Source: Lachnoclostridium sp. An14 (lineage in GTDB: Bacteria > Bacillota > Clostridia > Lachnospirales > Lachnospiraceae). From it: 64,000 nt of DNA. Positions 40,100 through 48,799 of the stretch are shown here, piece after piece (the stretch's first letter is position 1; each line of letters starts with the position of its first letter). Position numbers and translations under genes: made by a program. Where the stretch lies: assembly GCF_002160755.1 (NCBI RefSeq), contig NZ_NFLE01000004.1:113205-177204 (forward strand), written 5' to 3'. The notes under the pieces are model-generated. The model ran no database searches. It was not told where the DNA came from and worked only from the letters and a program-made list of their open reading frames with translations.

Positions 40100-40933
40100 A
40101 TGGACAAAAAAGCGAAGAAAATATTGTTCAATACCTACTGGTCAAAGAACGGTTGGAAGGAAAATACAGAGCGGTATCCATCTCCGGAGGATTTTATATA
40201 CGCGAAGGAAAAAGGATTGATGTTTGATCCTTTTACTATTTCTCATGATGACTGTGTGAAGAATATCGTGCAGCTTGGGAAGATCATTACAACAAATCAG
40301 GTTGCAAGGGCTTTCCTGTCAAGTTTATCCACTCGACGCTTAGACTGGCGAAGTGCGATTGCTTCGTATTCCGTTGCAAAAAAAATCACCATACATAAAT
40401 ATATTCCTGTCGAATACGGACGCTTTTATGATGCTGACAATGCAGTTACACATATTGGCTATACCTGTGCTATATGTCAAAATTCAAGATACGGAATCAT
40501 AGGGCAAGAAAATTATATCAATGTAGATTTAAATGTTCTAAATTTTGAACGGATTAAATGGGGCGGTGTTCGTCACGGACAGCTGATCTATACGCTTTTT
40601 GATTTGGAGCAGTTTGCCAAGGAAACGATACCACAACCGCAGAGTGAGGATATTGAGATTTTCAGAGAAATTCTAAAAGCCATAAAATCCTGTGATCCTA
40701 CCGATTATCCAAGTGCTTTAAGCCATAAACTGGCCATGATTCCACTCTTAAAATCCAATAAGGATGAACGAAATATTATCATTGAAATATTAGCTTGTAT
40801 TGGGATATTGGTGCCAAAATCCTACAATCGACCGGAAGCTCCAAAACATGACTGGACTTATGCAACATATTGGCGAGGTGAAGATGGTTATAACACAAGT
40901 GAAGTAGAAAAGTATTTTGGAGAATACCTATAA
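40100..40933 (+). CDS. AT-rich inserted gene, unknown function
   Basis: A 277-residue protein (MDKKAKKILFNTYWSKNGWK ...) whose DNA is clearly AT-richer than all neighbours, with many AAA, ATT and TAT codons. This indicates recent arrival from a low-GC donor. A CxxC occurs in YTCAICQNSRYGIIG. The N-terminal half recalls proteins found beside SUKH genes, but no family is certain. The 55-base upstream gap contains two copies of TAAAAGTTG. Confidence 0.5.
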   Translation: MDKKAKKILFNTYWSKNGWKENTERYPSPEDFIYAKEKGLMFDPFTISHDDCVKNIVQLGKIITTNQVARAFLSSLSTRRLDWRSAIASYSVAKKITIHKYIPVEYGRFYDADNAVTHIGYTCAICQNSRYGIIGQENYINVDLNVLNFERIKWGGVRHGQLIYTLFDLEQFAKETIPQPQSEDIEIFREILKAIKSCDPTDYPSALSHKLAMIPLLKSNKDERNIIIEILACIGILVPKSYNRPEAPKHDWTYATYWRGEDGYNTSEVEKYFGEYL

Positions 40934-40960
40934 ACCAGTATAGGGAATGGAGGTATAACA

Positions 40961-41464
40961 ATGAAGATAAATAGCAAACGAGTGGATTTAGAATATCAAC
41001 CCGGCAAAGAGATCTTCCACTTTCCCGCGGACACGGGCCTGCCTTTTTTCTTCGATGTAGGGGAGGAACTGACTGCTGATCCCGCTGCCATGGATGCGGT
41101 GGGAGAAATGCTGGATGAGGCGGAGACATTGGCGGAAAAGGCCAAAGCCGCCATCCAAGCGGCGCTGGCGGATGAGGGCAGCCGCTATCATAGCGTTGTG
41201 ACATTTTTCATGGAGTTCCACCGGGACGAGGTAGGCCCGGAGATTGCGGCGGAACTTTTTCTGGGAACCGACCCATCCAAGCTGTCCTTTGCCGAGATGG
41301 TGGACTTTTTGAAACTCAAGCGGTTCGGAAGTCTGGTGGATGGTGAGATGAATCAGCAAGTTTTCATTATGGATCTGTCCTTCAACCCGGAGATCACCGA
41401 CGAGCTGATGGTAATCTACTTTGACTTAAACCAGGAGATTTTCTGTATTACCCATGAAAGCTGA
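40961..41464 (+). CDS. Immunity-array protein (DUF2004-like style)
   Basis: A 167-residue acidic protein: LEYQPGKEIFHFPADTGLPF at the start, a helical middle (ALAEKAKAAIQAALADEG-like), and a beta-rich end (DELMVIYFDLNQEIFCITHE S). The final strand with ...THES resembles DUF2004-type proteins, only tentatively. It overlaps the next gene by eleven bases. Confidence 0.5.
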   Translation: MKINSKRVDLEYQPGKEIFHFPADTGLPFFFDVGEELTADPAAMDAVGEMLDEAETLAEKAKAAIQAALADEGSRYHSVVTFFMEFHRDEVGPEIAAELFLGTDPSKLSFAEMVDFLKLKRFGSLVDGEMNQQVFIMDLSFNPEITDELMVIYFDLNQEIFCITHES

Positions 41465-41891
41465 TGAAAGAGAATTGCCTATGGAAAAAGCGACTGCTGT
41501 TAATACCTGTTTAGGTGTTTTGAAGGGACGGGACTGCATCTATATGGATCAGGTGAAACTGGATGGCCTGGATAATCTGACCTTTACGGGGGATATCAAT
41601 GGCCATCTGATCTCCCAACATAGGGACGAAAAAGACTGGTTTCCCTATACACTCACCTTCCGGCGGGTGCTGACCCATTTTGCCTGTGAATTGGACACCT
41701 ATGAAAATCTGGCTGGGACGGAGCATCTGGATAGCAGTTCTTTCGATTTGATCGAGAATAGCTCTTGGTTAAAGTCTTTGCCGGTGCGGGAAGATTTTGA
41801 TAAAAGCGTCTATCGGCACTATCGGCTGTTTACGTACGATGTAGTTTACAACATCATTGCGGTTTCCTATGAGTTTGCAGCAGAGTTGTAA
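41454..41891 (+). CDS. Immunity-array protein, unknown
   Basis: A 145-residue (or 136-residue, if started at ATG 41481) soluble alpha/beta protein: GRDCIYMDQVKLDGLDNLTF, WFPYTLTFRRVLTHFACELD, YDVVYNIIAVSYEFAAEL. No family recognised. The first ATG overlaps the previous gene. Confidence 0.5.
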   Translation: MKADERELPMEKATAVNTCLGVLKGRDCIYMDQVKLDGLDNLTFTGDINGHLISQHRDEKDWFPYTLTFRRVLTHFACELDTYENLAGTEHLDSSSFDLIENSSWLKSLPVREDFDKSVYRHYRLFTYDVVYNIIAVSYEFAAEL

Positions 41892-41923
41892 ATGTCTGAA
41901 ATCTGGTAATGGAGGTGACCACC

Positions 41924-42478
41924 ATGACGAAAGAACGCATCCCCATTTCCGGCGATCTGGGGAGTAAGGTCAAGCAGCTGATGGAGTACGCCGGGTGGCA
42001 GGAAGGGCGAAAAGTGGACATCTCCATTGCGGAGCAGTATTACGCCGATCATGGCGTCCCGATAATGAAGGCTACCCAGCGGTTTTACCGCAAGTATTTC
42101 GGCCTGTGCTGTGAGTGGTACTTGGCGCAGAAAAAGCTGGAGTGGGCGGCTGACTTCCAATTCGCTTTGTTCCCTTACTTAGTCAACGGGATCAAAAACC
42201 ATTTGGAAGAAACCTATTTTCGGGATATGTCCGGCTGTGAACTGGCAGAGATCGAACAGGCTGCCGGTGAAAAATGCCAGCCCATCGGTCATATCGGCTA
42301 CTACTACCCGGCGGAGGTCTGGATTTCCGAGTACGGGAAACTGTATGCGAAATATGAGTACCAGGATGAGATTGAGTGTTTTCCAGATGTGTTTGCCCTG
42401 ATTGAACGGGATCTGCGGCAGTGCAAATTTGATTCCGTTGCCATGAAAACGGTTGAGGCACTGGATGGGAAGATATAA
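41924..42478 (+). CDS. SUKH-3 immunity protein
   Basis: A 184-residue SUKH-3 family protein: VKQLMEYAGWQEGRKVDISI (the W-x-x-G-R-x-V/I-D signature), IMKATQRFYRKYFGLCCEWY, and IGHIGYYYPAEVWISEYGKL. SUKH-3 proteins neutralise nuclease and deaminase toxins. GGAGGTGA lies ahead of ATG 41924. Confidence 0.85.
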   Translation: MTKERIPISGDLGSKVKQLMEYAGWQEGRKVDISIAEQYYADHGVPIMKATQRFYRKYFGLCCEWYLAQKKLEWAADFQFALFPYLVNGIKNHLEETYFRDMSGCELAEIEQAAGEKCQPIGHIGYYYPAEVWISEYGKLYAKYEYQDEIECFPDVFALIERDLRQCKFDSVAMKTVEALDGKI

Positions 42479-42514
42479 GAAAATAATCACAACAGTAAAC
42501 GGAGGAAAACGGCA

Positions 42515-43060
42515 ATGGATTATCTGAAAATACTGCATGAAGATCCTGATTTGGCAGAGGAGTTTGATTCCCTTTTTGACTTCTTCCTGCTAGATGAGTT
42601 GTCTCCGAGGGATGAGGCGGATGGTCGAGCAGCCTTCACACTGCCCGGTATGGCTTTTGCCAGAGATGGCTCCGGCGGAGAATACCATCTGTTGGAAGAT
42701 GGCTCCATCGGCTATTACAGCAGCGAAGGTGAGGCGGGCCGTCTGGCTGAGAGCATGGGCGACCTCTTTTCCCTGATCGTGAGCTGCATCTGCTGGCACG
42801 ACTACTGTGACGCAAAGGAGTATGCGGATTCCAAAACACTGGAGGCATATGGGCAGAGGCGGCGCAACTGCAACTTGGAAGATATGGATATGGACAGCTG
42901 GCGGCGGATATCCGAAACTCTCGGCATCCCTACCGATGAGCCACTGGCTCCGGTTCTGGAGCGGTTCCGCAAAGCAACACAGCGCCAACCTCTGTACCAG
43001 TGTATTTTCCATGAGGATGATGGCAGTTTGACAGAATCATACGGCCTGATGTTTGAATGA
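42515..43060 (+). CDS. SUKH/SMI1-like immunity protein
   Basis: A 181-residue protein. The segment PGMAFARDGSGGEYHLLEDG then GYYSSEGEAGRLAESMGDLF is the typical strand-turn-strand core near the end of SMI1/SUKH domains. A helical tail follows (RISETLGIPTDEPLAPVLER). It is the C-terminal half of a SUKH-type fold with an added tail, or a divergent complete one. Confidence 0.65.
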   Translation: MDYLKILHEDPDLAEEFDSLFDFFLLDELSPRDEADGRAAFTLPGMAFARDGSGGEYHLLEDGSIGYYSSEGEAGRLAESMGDLFSLIVSCICWHDYCDAKEYADSKTLEAYGQRRRNCNLEDMDMDSWRRISETLGIPTDEPLAPVLERFRKATQRQPLYQCIFHEDDGSLTESYGLMFE

Positions 43061-43076
43061 GAAAGGAGCAACCCCT

Positions 43077-43403
43077 ATGAAAGCAGTTGACCCCAATTAC
43101 AACCTGCTGGACGAGATGTATCAGGACAAATATTACCCCGATTTTCTGGTGGACAAAGTAAAGGACGAGCTCCAAAAGGTCATCGACCTGTTGGAGAGCG
43201 GCGAAACCGACACCGAAGTGGTGCAGGAGACGCTGGACGAGGCGGTCTGCGGCATCAATGATCTCCAGGAGGAATTTGACGAGAACGACAGCGAGATCGA
43301 AACGGTGGCGCGGGAATGCATTGCGGCAGATGTGGCCTACATTCTGGAGTGGTTCGGCATTCCGATTGATATTGAGGAGGCCATCCGAGAAAGGGACTGG
43401 TGA
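43077..43403 (+). CDS. DUF5713-family protein
   Basis: A 108-residue helical acidic protein (MKAVDPNYNLLDEMYQDKYY, PDFLVDKVKDELQKVIDLLE, ARECIAADVAYILEWFGIPI) matching DUF5713, which recurs in immunity neighbourhoods. ATG 43077 (AAGGAG) is used instead of 43053, which would overlap the previous gene. Confidence 0.75.
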   Translation: MKAVDPNYNLLDEMYQDKYYPDFLVDKVKDELQKVIDLLESGETDTEVVQETLDEAVCGINDLQEEFDENDSEIETVARECIAADVAYILEWFGIPIDIEEAIRERDW

Positions 43404-43408
43404 ACCCC

Positions 43409-43648
43409 ATGACAGAAAAAGAACTGGCCGTTTGTGATGAGTGCGGCAGCCTGTTTTTCAAAGGCTCCTTAAAGATGATGGGGCTGTGCCCGGAATGCGC
43501 TCATGTCCTCTATGGCTACCCAAATTGTCCCCATCGTTTCCTGAATGGCCGGTGTGTGAACTGCTATTGGGACGGCTCAAAGAGCGAGTACATCAAGCAT
43601 TTGGAAAAAGATTGCGTCAAAAGGATCGGTGAAGGCGATGGCGATTGA
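43409..43648 (+). CDS. Small Zn-ribbon protein
   Basis: A 79-residue protein with three Cys clusters: VCDECGSLFF, LCPECAHVLYGYPNCPHRF and NGRCVNCYWDG, enough for two Zn sites. A GTG at 43400 overlaps the previous stop, but ATG 43409 is preferred. Function unknown; the arrangement fits the other Zn-ribbon array members. Confidence 0.55.
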   Translation: MTEKELAVCDECGSLFFKGSLKMMGLCPECAHVLYGYPNCPHRFLNGRCVNCYWDGSKSEYIKHLEKDCVKRIGEGDGD

Positions 43649-43985
43649 AAATATGTTTGGCGACCTGGATAAGATCGACATTCTGGCAGAAACCAAAACC
43701 GGAGAAGTGGTGATGGTTTTGGTCTGCAACGGGTTCATTGACGGCTCCCCGGAAACGCAGAAGGCCCTGCTGGACAAGATAGAGGGCTATCTGAACCACA
43801 CCCAGAGTGAGGAGTTTCAAAAGGAATATAGTGGCTGGCCGGTGATTTTGCGGGTGACCCTCGGCCGGAAGCCGGATGAGCGCATCCTGGCTCTGCTCAG
43901 CAAGTGCCCAGCGTGGGTGGCGGACTACGGCGTAAAGCTGGAAATTGAAATTGGAGGAAAACAGGTTCGCATTGTAGAGAACTGA
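43638..43985 (+). CDS. DUF6572-family protein
   Basis: A 115-residue protein: MFGDLDKIDILAETKTGEVV, the long helix ALLDKIEGYLNHTQSEEFQK and the strand WPVILRVTLGRKPDERILAL. This is the DUF6572 pattern (Asp-rich start, G-E-V-V strand, helix, V-I-L-x-V-x-x strand). GTG 43629 is an alternative start. Found among immunity genes in other Firmicutes. Confidence 0.65.
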   Translation: MAIENMFGDLDKIDILAETKTGEVVMVLVCNGFIDGSPETQKALLDKIEGYLNHTQSEEFQKEYSGWPVILRVTLGRKPDERILALLSKCPAWVADYGVKLEIEIGGKQVRIVEN

Positions 43986-44021
43986 CCTCTCCTCAAACCA
44001 AATCAACAGGAGGAAACGAGT

Positions 44022-44753
44022 ATGCCGACAACAGAATGGATGAACAAATACGAATCTATCAAGGAGAAACTCTCCTGCAAAACAGACCTGGACGCTCATT
44101 TCACAGAGAAAGTGATTGGGAATATGGCCGTGGATGTGCTGGACATCGGCACCGTCCATTTCCCCACAGGAACGATCTTCGCCTGCGACCCGCTGGTGGA
44201 GCTGGAGGACGCCCAGCCCTTCCTTCAAACCATCCCCGCAGGGACCTACCCCATAAAAATCTGCGTGGTGCCCAGTGAACAATATGGCGACCGCTACGCC
44301 TGCGTCAAAGTGGAGGTTTCTCAGGAGAACCCCGTCCGCTATGAGCTGGCCATGACGGGCCAAGAGGATCTGGACGAGGAACTGGGCGAGGACGACTACT
44401 TTGGCTTCGGCGTAGACGCCGGGATGGGCTGTGTTGCGGATATCCAGACCCAAGCGGCCTTCAAGGCCTACTGGGCCAAGCGGCTGGAGGAGGACCCGGA
44501 CATCGACCCCTACAACGATCTTTTCTGCGATCTTCTGGAGGAGAACGCCAAAGCCCACCCCAAATATCAGTTAAGCCACGGCGACTGGCTCAACTGGACG
44601 GTTCCGAACACGGACTGCAATCTGCCCATCTTCGCCTCTGGCTGGGGGGACGGTTACTATCCCGTCTACTTCGGCTATGACGCGAAGGGCGAAGTCTGCG
44701 CCGTGTATGTGCGCTTCATCGACATTGAAGCCAGTTATCAAGAGCGGGGTTAA
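44022..44753 (+). CDS. DUF4241-family immunity-like protein
   Basis: A 243-residue DUF4241 protein: FPTGTIFACDPLVELEDAQP, FLQTIPAGTYPIKICVVPSE, FGFGVDAGMGCVADIQTQAA and ASGWGDGYYPVYFGYDAKGE. All four are family hallmarks (the DAG-x-G-C and S-G-W-G-D-G motifs). DUF4241 appears in poly-immunity loci. A good GGAGG precedes ATG 44022. Confidence 0.85.
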   Translation: MPTTEWMNKYESIKEKLSCKTDLDAHFTEKVIGNMAVDVLDIGTVHFPTGTIFACDPLVELEDAQPFLQTIPAGTYPIKICVVPSEQYGDRYACVKVEVSQENPVRYELAMTGQEDLDEELGEDDYFGFGVDAGMGCVADIQTQAAFKAYWAKRLEEDPDIDPYNDLFCDLLEENAKAHPKYQLSHGDWLNWTVPNTDCNLPIFASGWGDGYYPVYFGYDAKGEVCAVYVRFIDIEASYQERG

Positions 44754-44780
44754 AAATGTGACAGGACAAAGGAGAGTGCC

Positions 44781-46262
44781 ATGAAAGCCAATGCCGGAGA
44801 GGTCTATACAGTCTACAACCAATATCTGAAACGCTACACCGCCTGCCAGGTGGCCTATATTGCGCCGCCGGACACGGTAAGCAGGCAGCCCTGGGCGGTG
44901 GTTCTCTCTCTGGACTGGGTAGGTGACGCCCCTCTGACCACAGAAGAACTGCCCCGTCTCCGCCCTCTCTACAAGGACTTCATGTACTGGTCTCGTGACC
45001 TTCATCTGCGGCGAGTGCCGGTGGAGATCCCGCCCCAGTACACACCGGTGGGCACCCTGCCGCCTTTCACCGACCAGCCCTGCCACTCCTATGGTGGCTG
45101 GAATGACGGCTATGAGGTATATTTGCAGATGAAGTGGCGGGCCATCCCGGAAAAGCGGAGGCGAGCCTTCAAGGAGGCCATGGAGAGCGACGAGCAAACG
45201 GAGATCGGCGGTATCTCGGTGAAGGTCAGCATCCATCGGGTGATGGACAAATATACGCCCTTTGGCTCGGCGCTGGAACTGGCGGCGCTGCCTTGCCTTT
45301 CCGAAATTATCTGCGAGAAATGGCACCCGGATTTGCTGGAGTTTTTGCGGGGCAATCCCTTCATCCGTGAACTAACCCTGCTGAACCACAGCCAGAGGAC
45401 ACTTGATCTGCGGGGCACCAGCATCACAAAACTGATGCTGGACATGACCGGACTTCAGGAACTGTGGCTGGGTGAGGATACGGAGCAGCTCCTGTTTCAG
45501 AACAAGGGGCCGGACGCCTGTACCATCCATGCCTCCGAAGATGGCAGCGGTTTGACCCTCCAATTTATCGGGGGATGCCGCCCGCACACGGAACTGCCGA
45601 ACCTGCGGGGTCTTCATGGCATCTGGTTAAAGGACTTTGACCTGAAGAGCCTGCCCGACGCCCATCCCCGCCTGAAGAAGCTGAGACTCTGGGGCGCACC
45701 GGGGAATCTGCAAAATTTCTCCGCCGTGGCCCAGTTTCGGGAATTGACGGACTTCTCCGCCTTCGACCTGTTTGGTTTCGGCGCAGCTGATATCCCCGCC
45801 CCGGAGCAAATGCCGGAGCTTCGCTGGTTCTGGATGACCAGCCTGCCGGAGACGGCAGCAAAAGCGGCAAAGCAGCTCTGGAAAAGCAAGCCGGGAATAG
45901 ATCTGCAGATCACCAAACCCCGGAAACCGGAGTGGCTGGCGCAAAACCTGGACAATCCCTTCCGAGGCTGGGACGGCGCGGAGCATATCCCCGCCGCCGC
46001 TGCGAAAAAGGCAGCCAATCAATACCGCAAGACCCGTTCCCAGCTGATGAAGCTGGCCGCTGAACCGGGCGAGGACGCCCAGGCCCAGGCGCTGGATGCG
46101 GTGGCAGCCTATACCCAGACCTTCAACAAGATGGGCTTTATCGAAACCGAGGAGCGGGATGAAATTTATATGGCCCTGCGGGGTATTCTGGATGCCCTGC
46201 CGGGTGATACGCTCCAGGGAGATGCCCTGATTGAGAAGTTTGAGGAACTAAGAGATTTTTGA
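44781..46262 (+). CDS. Imm26-like domain fused to leucine-rich-repeat-like domain
   Basis: A 493-residue protein. Residues 1-80 resemble Imm26 (GEVYTVYNQYLKRYTACQVA ... VVLSLDWVG). Residues about 150-370 form irregular leucine-rich repeats (IRELTLLNHSQRTLDLRGTS, LRGLHGIWLKDFDLKSLPDA, LKKLRLWGAPGNLQNFSAVA). A helical tail (about 385-490) closes it. LRRs would give a toxin-binding surface. It starts at ATG 44781. Confidence 0.65.
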   Translation: MKANAGEVYTVYNQYLKRYTACQVAYIAPPDTVSRQPWAVVLSLDWVGDAPLTTEELPRLRPLYKDFMYWSRDLHLRRVPVEIPPQYTPVGTLPPFTDQPCHSYGGWNDGYEVYLQMKWRAIPEKRRRAFKEAMESDEQTEIGGISVKVSIHRVMDKYTPFGSALELAALPCLSEIICEKWHPDLLEFLRGNPFIRELTLLNHSQRTLDLRGTSITKLMLDMTGLQELWLGEDTEQLLFQNKGPDACTIHASEDGSGLTLQFIGGCRPHTELPNLRGLHGIWLKDFDLKSLPDAHPRLKKLRLWGAPGNLQNFSAVAQFRELTDFSAFDLFGFGAADIPAPEQMPELRWFWMTSLPETAAKAAKQLWKSKPGIDLQITKPRKPEWLAQNLDNPFRGWDGAEHIPAAAAKKAANQYRKTRSQLMKLAAEPGEDAQAQALDAVAAYTQTFNKMGFIETEERDEIYMALRGILDALPGDTLQGDALIEKFEELRDF

Positions 46263-46274
46263 GGATGTGAGTTT

Positions 46275-46874
46275 ATGCGCCGAGTGGTTGATGAACCCTA
46301 TTCCACACACAGTGCCTACAGCGCCTTCACCACCGGCATCCAGGTAAAATGCCCCAAGTGCCATGGCGCGGGTGTGGTGACAGCGGATGAGGATACCGCC
46401 TATTTCCGCTGCCTGAGCTGTGGCCATCAGGAGACCCGTGACCGGACGATCTACCGCTATGATGTCCATAACCAGTGCAAAAACTGCGGCAGGTACTATC
46501 GGGTAGATATTGAAGATGAGGCAAAGCAGCACTTTTCCGTTCTCCATGTGGCCTGTCCCTATTGTGGAACAACCATGTCGGGAGAAGTTCATAAAACAGC
46601 GGAGGCTTTCTCCTACATTGCTGATGTTCAGAACGGGCGAGAACCTTATTTTGGTCTGGAGTTGTGGTTTTTGACCTCCTTCCAGGGTAAGCCGGTCTGG
46701 GCCCTCAACCGGGAACACCTCGCCTATCTGATCGACTATCTCAGCGCTGACCTGCGGGAAAAGCCGCTGGGCTTTCCGAGAAAAACGCAGGCCGACCATC
46801 TCCCCACCTTCATGAAAATCGCAAAGAACCGGGAGCGGATCGTGAAGCTGCTGAAAAAGCTACAGGAGAGATGA
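46275..46874 (+). CDS. Multi-Zn-ribbon protein of the immunity array
   Basis: A 199-residue protein with three Cys pairs in TFIIB-like ribbons: VKCPKCHGAGVVTAD...FRCLSCGHQE, NQCKNCGRYYR, and VACPYCGTTMSG. The C-terminal half (FGLELWFLTSFQGKPVWALN) is helical. It could bind nucleic acid or a toxin. Function unknown. It overlaps the next gene by four bases. Confidence 0.6.
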   Translation: MRRVVDEPYSTHSAYSAFTTGIQVKCPKCHGAGVVTADEDTAYFRCLSCGHQETRDRTIYRYDVHNQCKNCGRYYRVDIEDEAKQHFSVLHVACPYCGTTMSGEVHKTAEAFSYIADVQNGREPYFGLELWFLTSFQGKPVWALNREHLAYLIDYLSADLREKPLGFPRKTQADHLPTFMKIAKNRERIVKLLKKLQER

Positions 46875-46876
46875 GG

Positions 46877-47155
46877 ATGGAACAGAATGTCTTTTATCGT
46901 GGGCAGCGTCTTATTCTGACGTGGTTTTGGGCAACGGGAGAGCCTTGCCTGTGGATCACTGACCCGGAGCAGATCGGGATACCCAAAATGGAGTTTGTGG
47001 GTGGTCACCCGGACGAATACTGCATTTTCCTGAAAAATCTGACTGAAACAGAGCTGGCACAGATCACATCCTTGGACGGCGTTCCCCTGGATGTAATAGA
47101 AGAACTGTGGCAGTATCTAACAAGAAAGGACAACCCCTATGGCACTACAAGATAA
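46877..47155 (+). CDS. Small array protein, unknown
   Basis: A 92-residue protein (MEQNVFYRGQRLILTWFWAT ..., CIFLKNLTETELAQITSLDG). ATG 46871 overlaps the previous gene; ATG 46877 is similar. No family. Its 3' end overlaps the NADAR gene by 17 bases. Confidence 0.5.
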   Translation: MEQNVFYRGQRLILTWFWATGEPCLWITDPEQIGIPKMEFVGGHPDEYCIFLKNLTETELAQITSLDGVPLDVIEELWQYLTRKDNPYGTTR

Positions 47156-48014
47156 GAAAATCATGCCTCCCCCTTGGCTGGCCCACCGGGAGATCGAGCG
47201 ATACTCCATTGGTTGGCGCATGGGCTATGGGGAGGATTACATATACCGATTTGGCGATTGGCTGGACACCCTTTCCCCAGAGGAGCGAACGGAATACCGC
47301 AACCTCTTTCCCGAGCCGGTGACTTGGAAGGGCTGGTGGGATGACGAGGACAGCGGCGAGATGCTGGAGCATGGTGAATTTTTGGTGGATGCGTGGCAGC
47401 CGGAAGGCCAGCCAAAGTACACCCGCCAGTGGCTCCAGCAGGAGTTTGCTGCTGGGCGGAAGCGAGAGCTGTGCCTGTTCTGGGGCCATCAGCCTTCCGA
47501 GGACGGCCAGCTGACAAAAAGCTGCCTCAGCCAGTGGTGGATGGAGGACTTCTGGTCCATCGCAAACTCCTACCTCTGCATGGAACAGTATATGATGGCG
47601 GGCAAAGCGGAACTCTTTGGCGACGAGGAAATCCGCAAGAAAATCCTGGAGTGCAGCGAACCAAAGCAGATCAAGGCCCTGGGCCGCAAGGTGCGGGGCT
47701 TTGACCAGAAGGTATGGGACAGGTTCAAATACGCCATTGTGCTGGGTGGCAACTGGTGCAAATTCAGCCAGAACCGCGACCTGCGGGAGTTTCTCCTCTC
47801 CACCGGGGACAGCGTGCTGGTGGAAACCAGCCCCTACGATGCCATCTGGGGTATTCGGCTTTCAGCCAACTCCCCCGAGGCTCAGGACCCGATGAAGTGG
47901 CGTGGACAAAACCTGCTGGGCTTTGCGCTGATGGAGGTGCGGGATGAGCTGCGCCGGGTGACGCAGAATGAAATGCTTTGTGATTGGGACTCCGTGTGGG
48001 AAGAGGAGCAGTAG
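47139..48014 (+). CDS. NADAR-family protein (YbiA-like, ADP-ribose-linked)
   Basis: A 291-residue protein. Residues about 105-285 are a NADAR domain: ELCLFWGHQPSEDGQLTKSC, LSQWWMEDF, YLCMEQYMMAGKAELFGDEE, KALGRKVRGFDQKVWDRFKY, and the closing TSPYDAIWGIRLSANSP with WRGQNLLGFALMEVRDEL. NADAR enzymes cleave N-glycosidic bonds, and some remove ADP-ribose from guanine in DNA, reversing DarT-type toxins. In this array it plausibly protects against an ADP-ribosyltransferase effector. The N-terminal 100 residues are an extra domain. Confidence 0.88.
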   Translation: MALQDKKIMPPPWLAHREIERYSIGWRMGYGEDYIYRFGDWLDTLSPEERTEYRNLFPEPVTWKGWWDDEDSGEMLEHGEFLVDAWQPEGQPKYTRQWLQQEFAAGRKRELCLFWGHQPSEDGQLTKSCLSQWWMEDFWSIANSYLCMEQYMMAGKAELFGDEEIRKKILECSEPKQIKALGRKVRGFDQKVWDRFKYAIVLGGNWCKFSQNRDLREFLLSTGDSVLVETSPYDAIWGIRLSANSPEAQDPMKWRGQNLLGFALMEVRDELRRVTQNEMLCDWDSVWEEEQ

Positions 48015-48018
48015 GAGC

Positions 48019-48462
48019 ATGAAAGCGATAGACCAATACGGAAATCGTCGGAATGATGAATGGGAGATTCTGCCCTGGATACCCGATCCGCGCCCGCCCT
48101 TCAAAATCTGGGTAAAGCCGGAGCAGATCGCGCCATTCTTTCTCATTCCCCACCACCCCTATGCGATCTCCCTTCTGCTGAAGATCAACGATGGGTTCCG
48201 GGCAGAAGAATTCCGCCGGTTGGGACTGACCGGCGGCAGCCAGGACTGGGAGCGGCTGGTTCGGGGCGTGATCCAGGAGTTCGAGGAAAACAACAGCGGT
48301 GTGGATCTGTTCCACTTCGACTCTGACGAGGATGTGTTCTGCGTGTACTCCCAATACATCGACGATTTGATGATGCTGGCCAAAATGATCCGGGCGGCCT
48401 GTACCGATGAAAAAACGATGCGGGCTTATCTGAGCATAGGTGAGGTGGAACATGAGAGATAA
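48019..48462 (+). CDS. Imm51-like immunity protein
   Basis: A 147-residue protein: KPEQIAPFFLIPHHPYAISL at the N-terminal core, LTGGSQDWERLVRGVIQEFE in the middle and FHFDSDEDVFCVYSQYIDDL then MMLAKMI near the end. This is the Imm51 pattern (G-x-D-W, F-D-x-E-x-x-F-C-V-Y-S). ATG 48019 was chosen; the frame opens at 47968. Confidence 0.7.
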   Translation: MKAIDQYGNRRNDEWEILPWIPDPRPPFKIWVKPEQIAPFFLIPHHPYAISLLLKINDGFRAEEFRRLGLTGGSQDWERLVRGVIQEFEENNSGVDLFHFDSDEDVFCVYSQYIDDLMMLAKMIRAACTDEKTMRAYLSIGEVEHER

Positions 48463-48781
48463 GGAGCAGGAGCTTAAATGGCGCGGGATCATAGAAATTT
48501 GCATGGGAGATGTGAAAAGTCACTTTGCTGATATCGAACGAAGTATTGAGTTCGGCGCATACATACAGCCGGAAAATTACTTTGTGTCCTACATCTTTGC
48601 CACCGACGCGCAATTAGAGGCGGCACAGCAGAGCGGCCTGACGGAAACGATCAATTCCTATCACAAAGAGCAGCTGAAACAGCATCATTACCCAATTCAA
48701 GGAATTAAAGATTGCTGTTTTGCCTCACAGGAAGAATGCGATAGGAAGTACGGCGGGAATTGGTATTACTATTTCAAATGA
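48452..48781 (+). CDS. Small array protein, unknown
   Basis: A 109-residue protein (MRDKEQELKWRGIIEICMGD, ERSIEFGAYIQPENYFVSYI), ending in aromatic-rich GGNWYYYFK. ATG 48452 overlaps the previous stop by eleven bases. No family recognised. Confidence 0.5.
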   Translation: MRDKEQELKWRGIIEICMGDVKSHFADIERSIEFGAYIQPENYFVSYIFATDAQLEAAQQSGLTETINSYHKEQLKQHHYPIQGIKDCCFASQEECDRKYGGNWYYYFK

Positions 48782-48799
48782 TACAATGAGGGAATCGAG

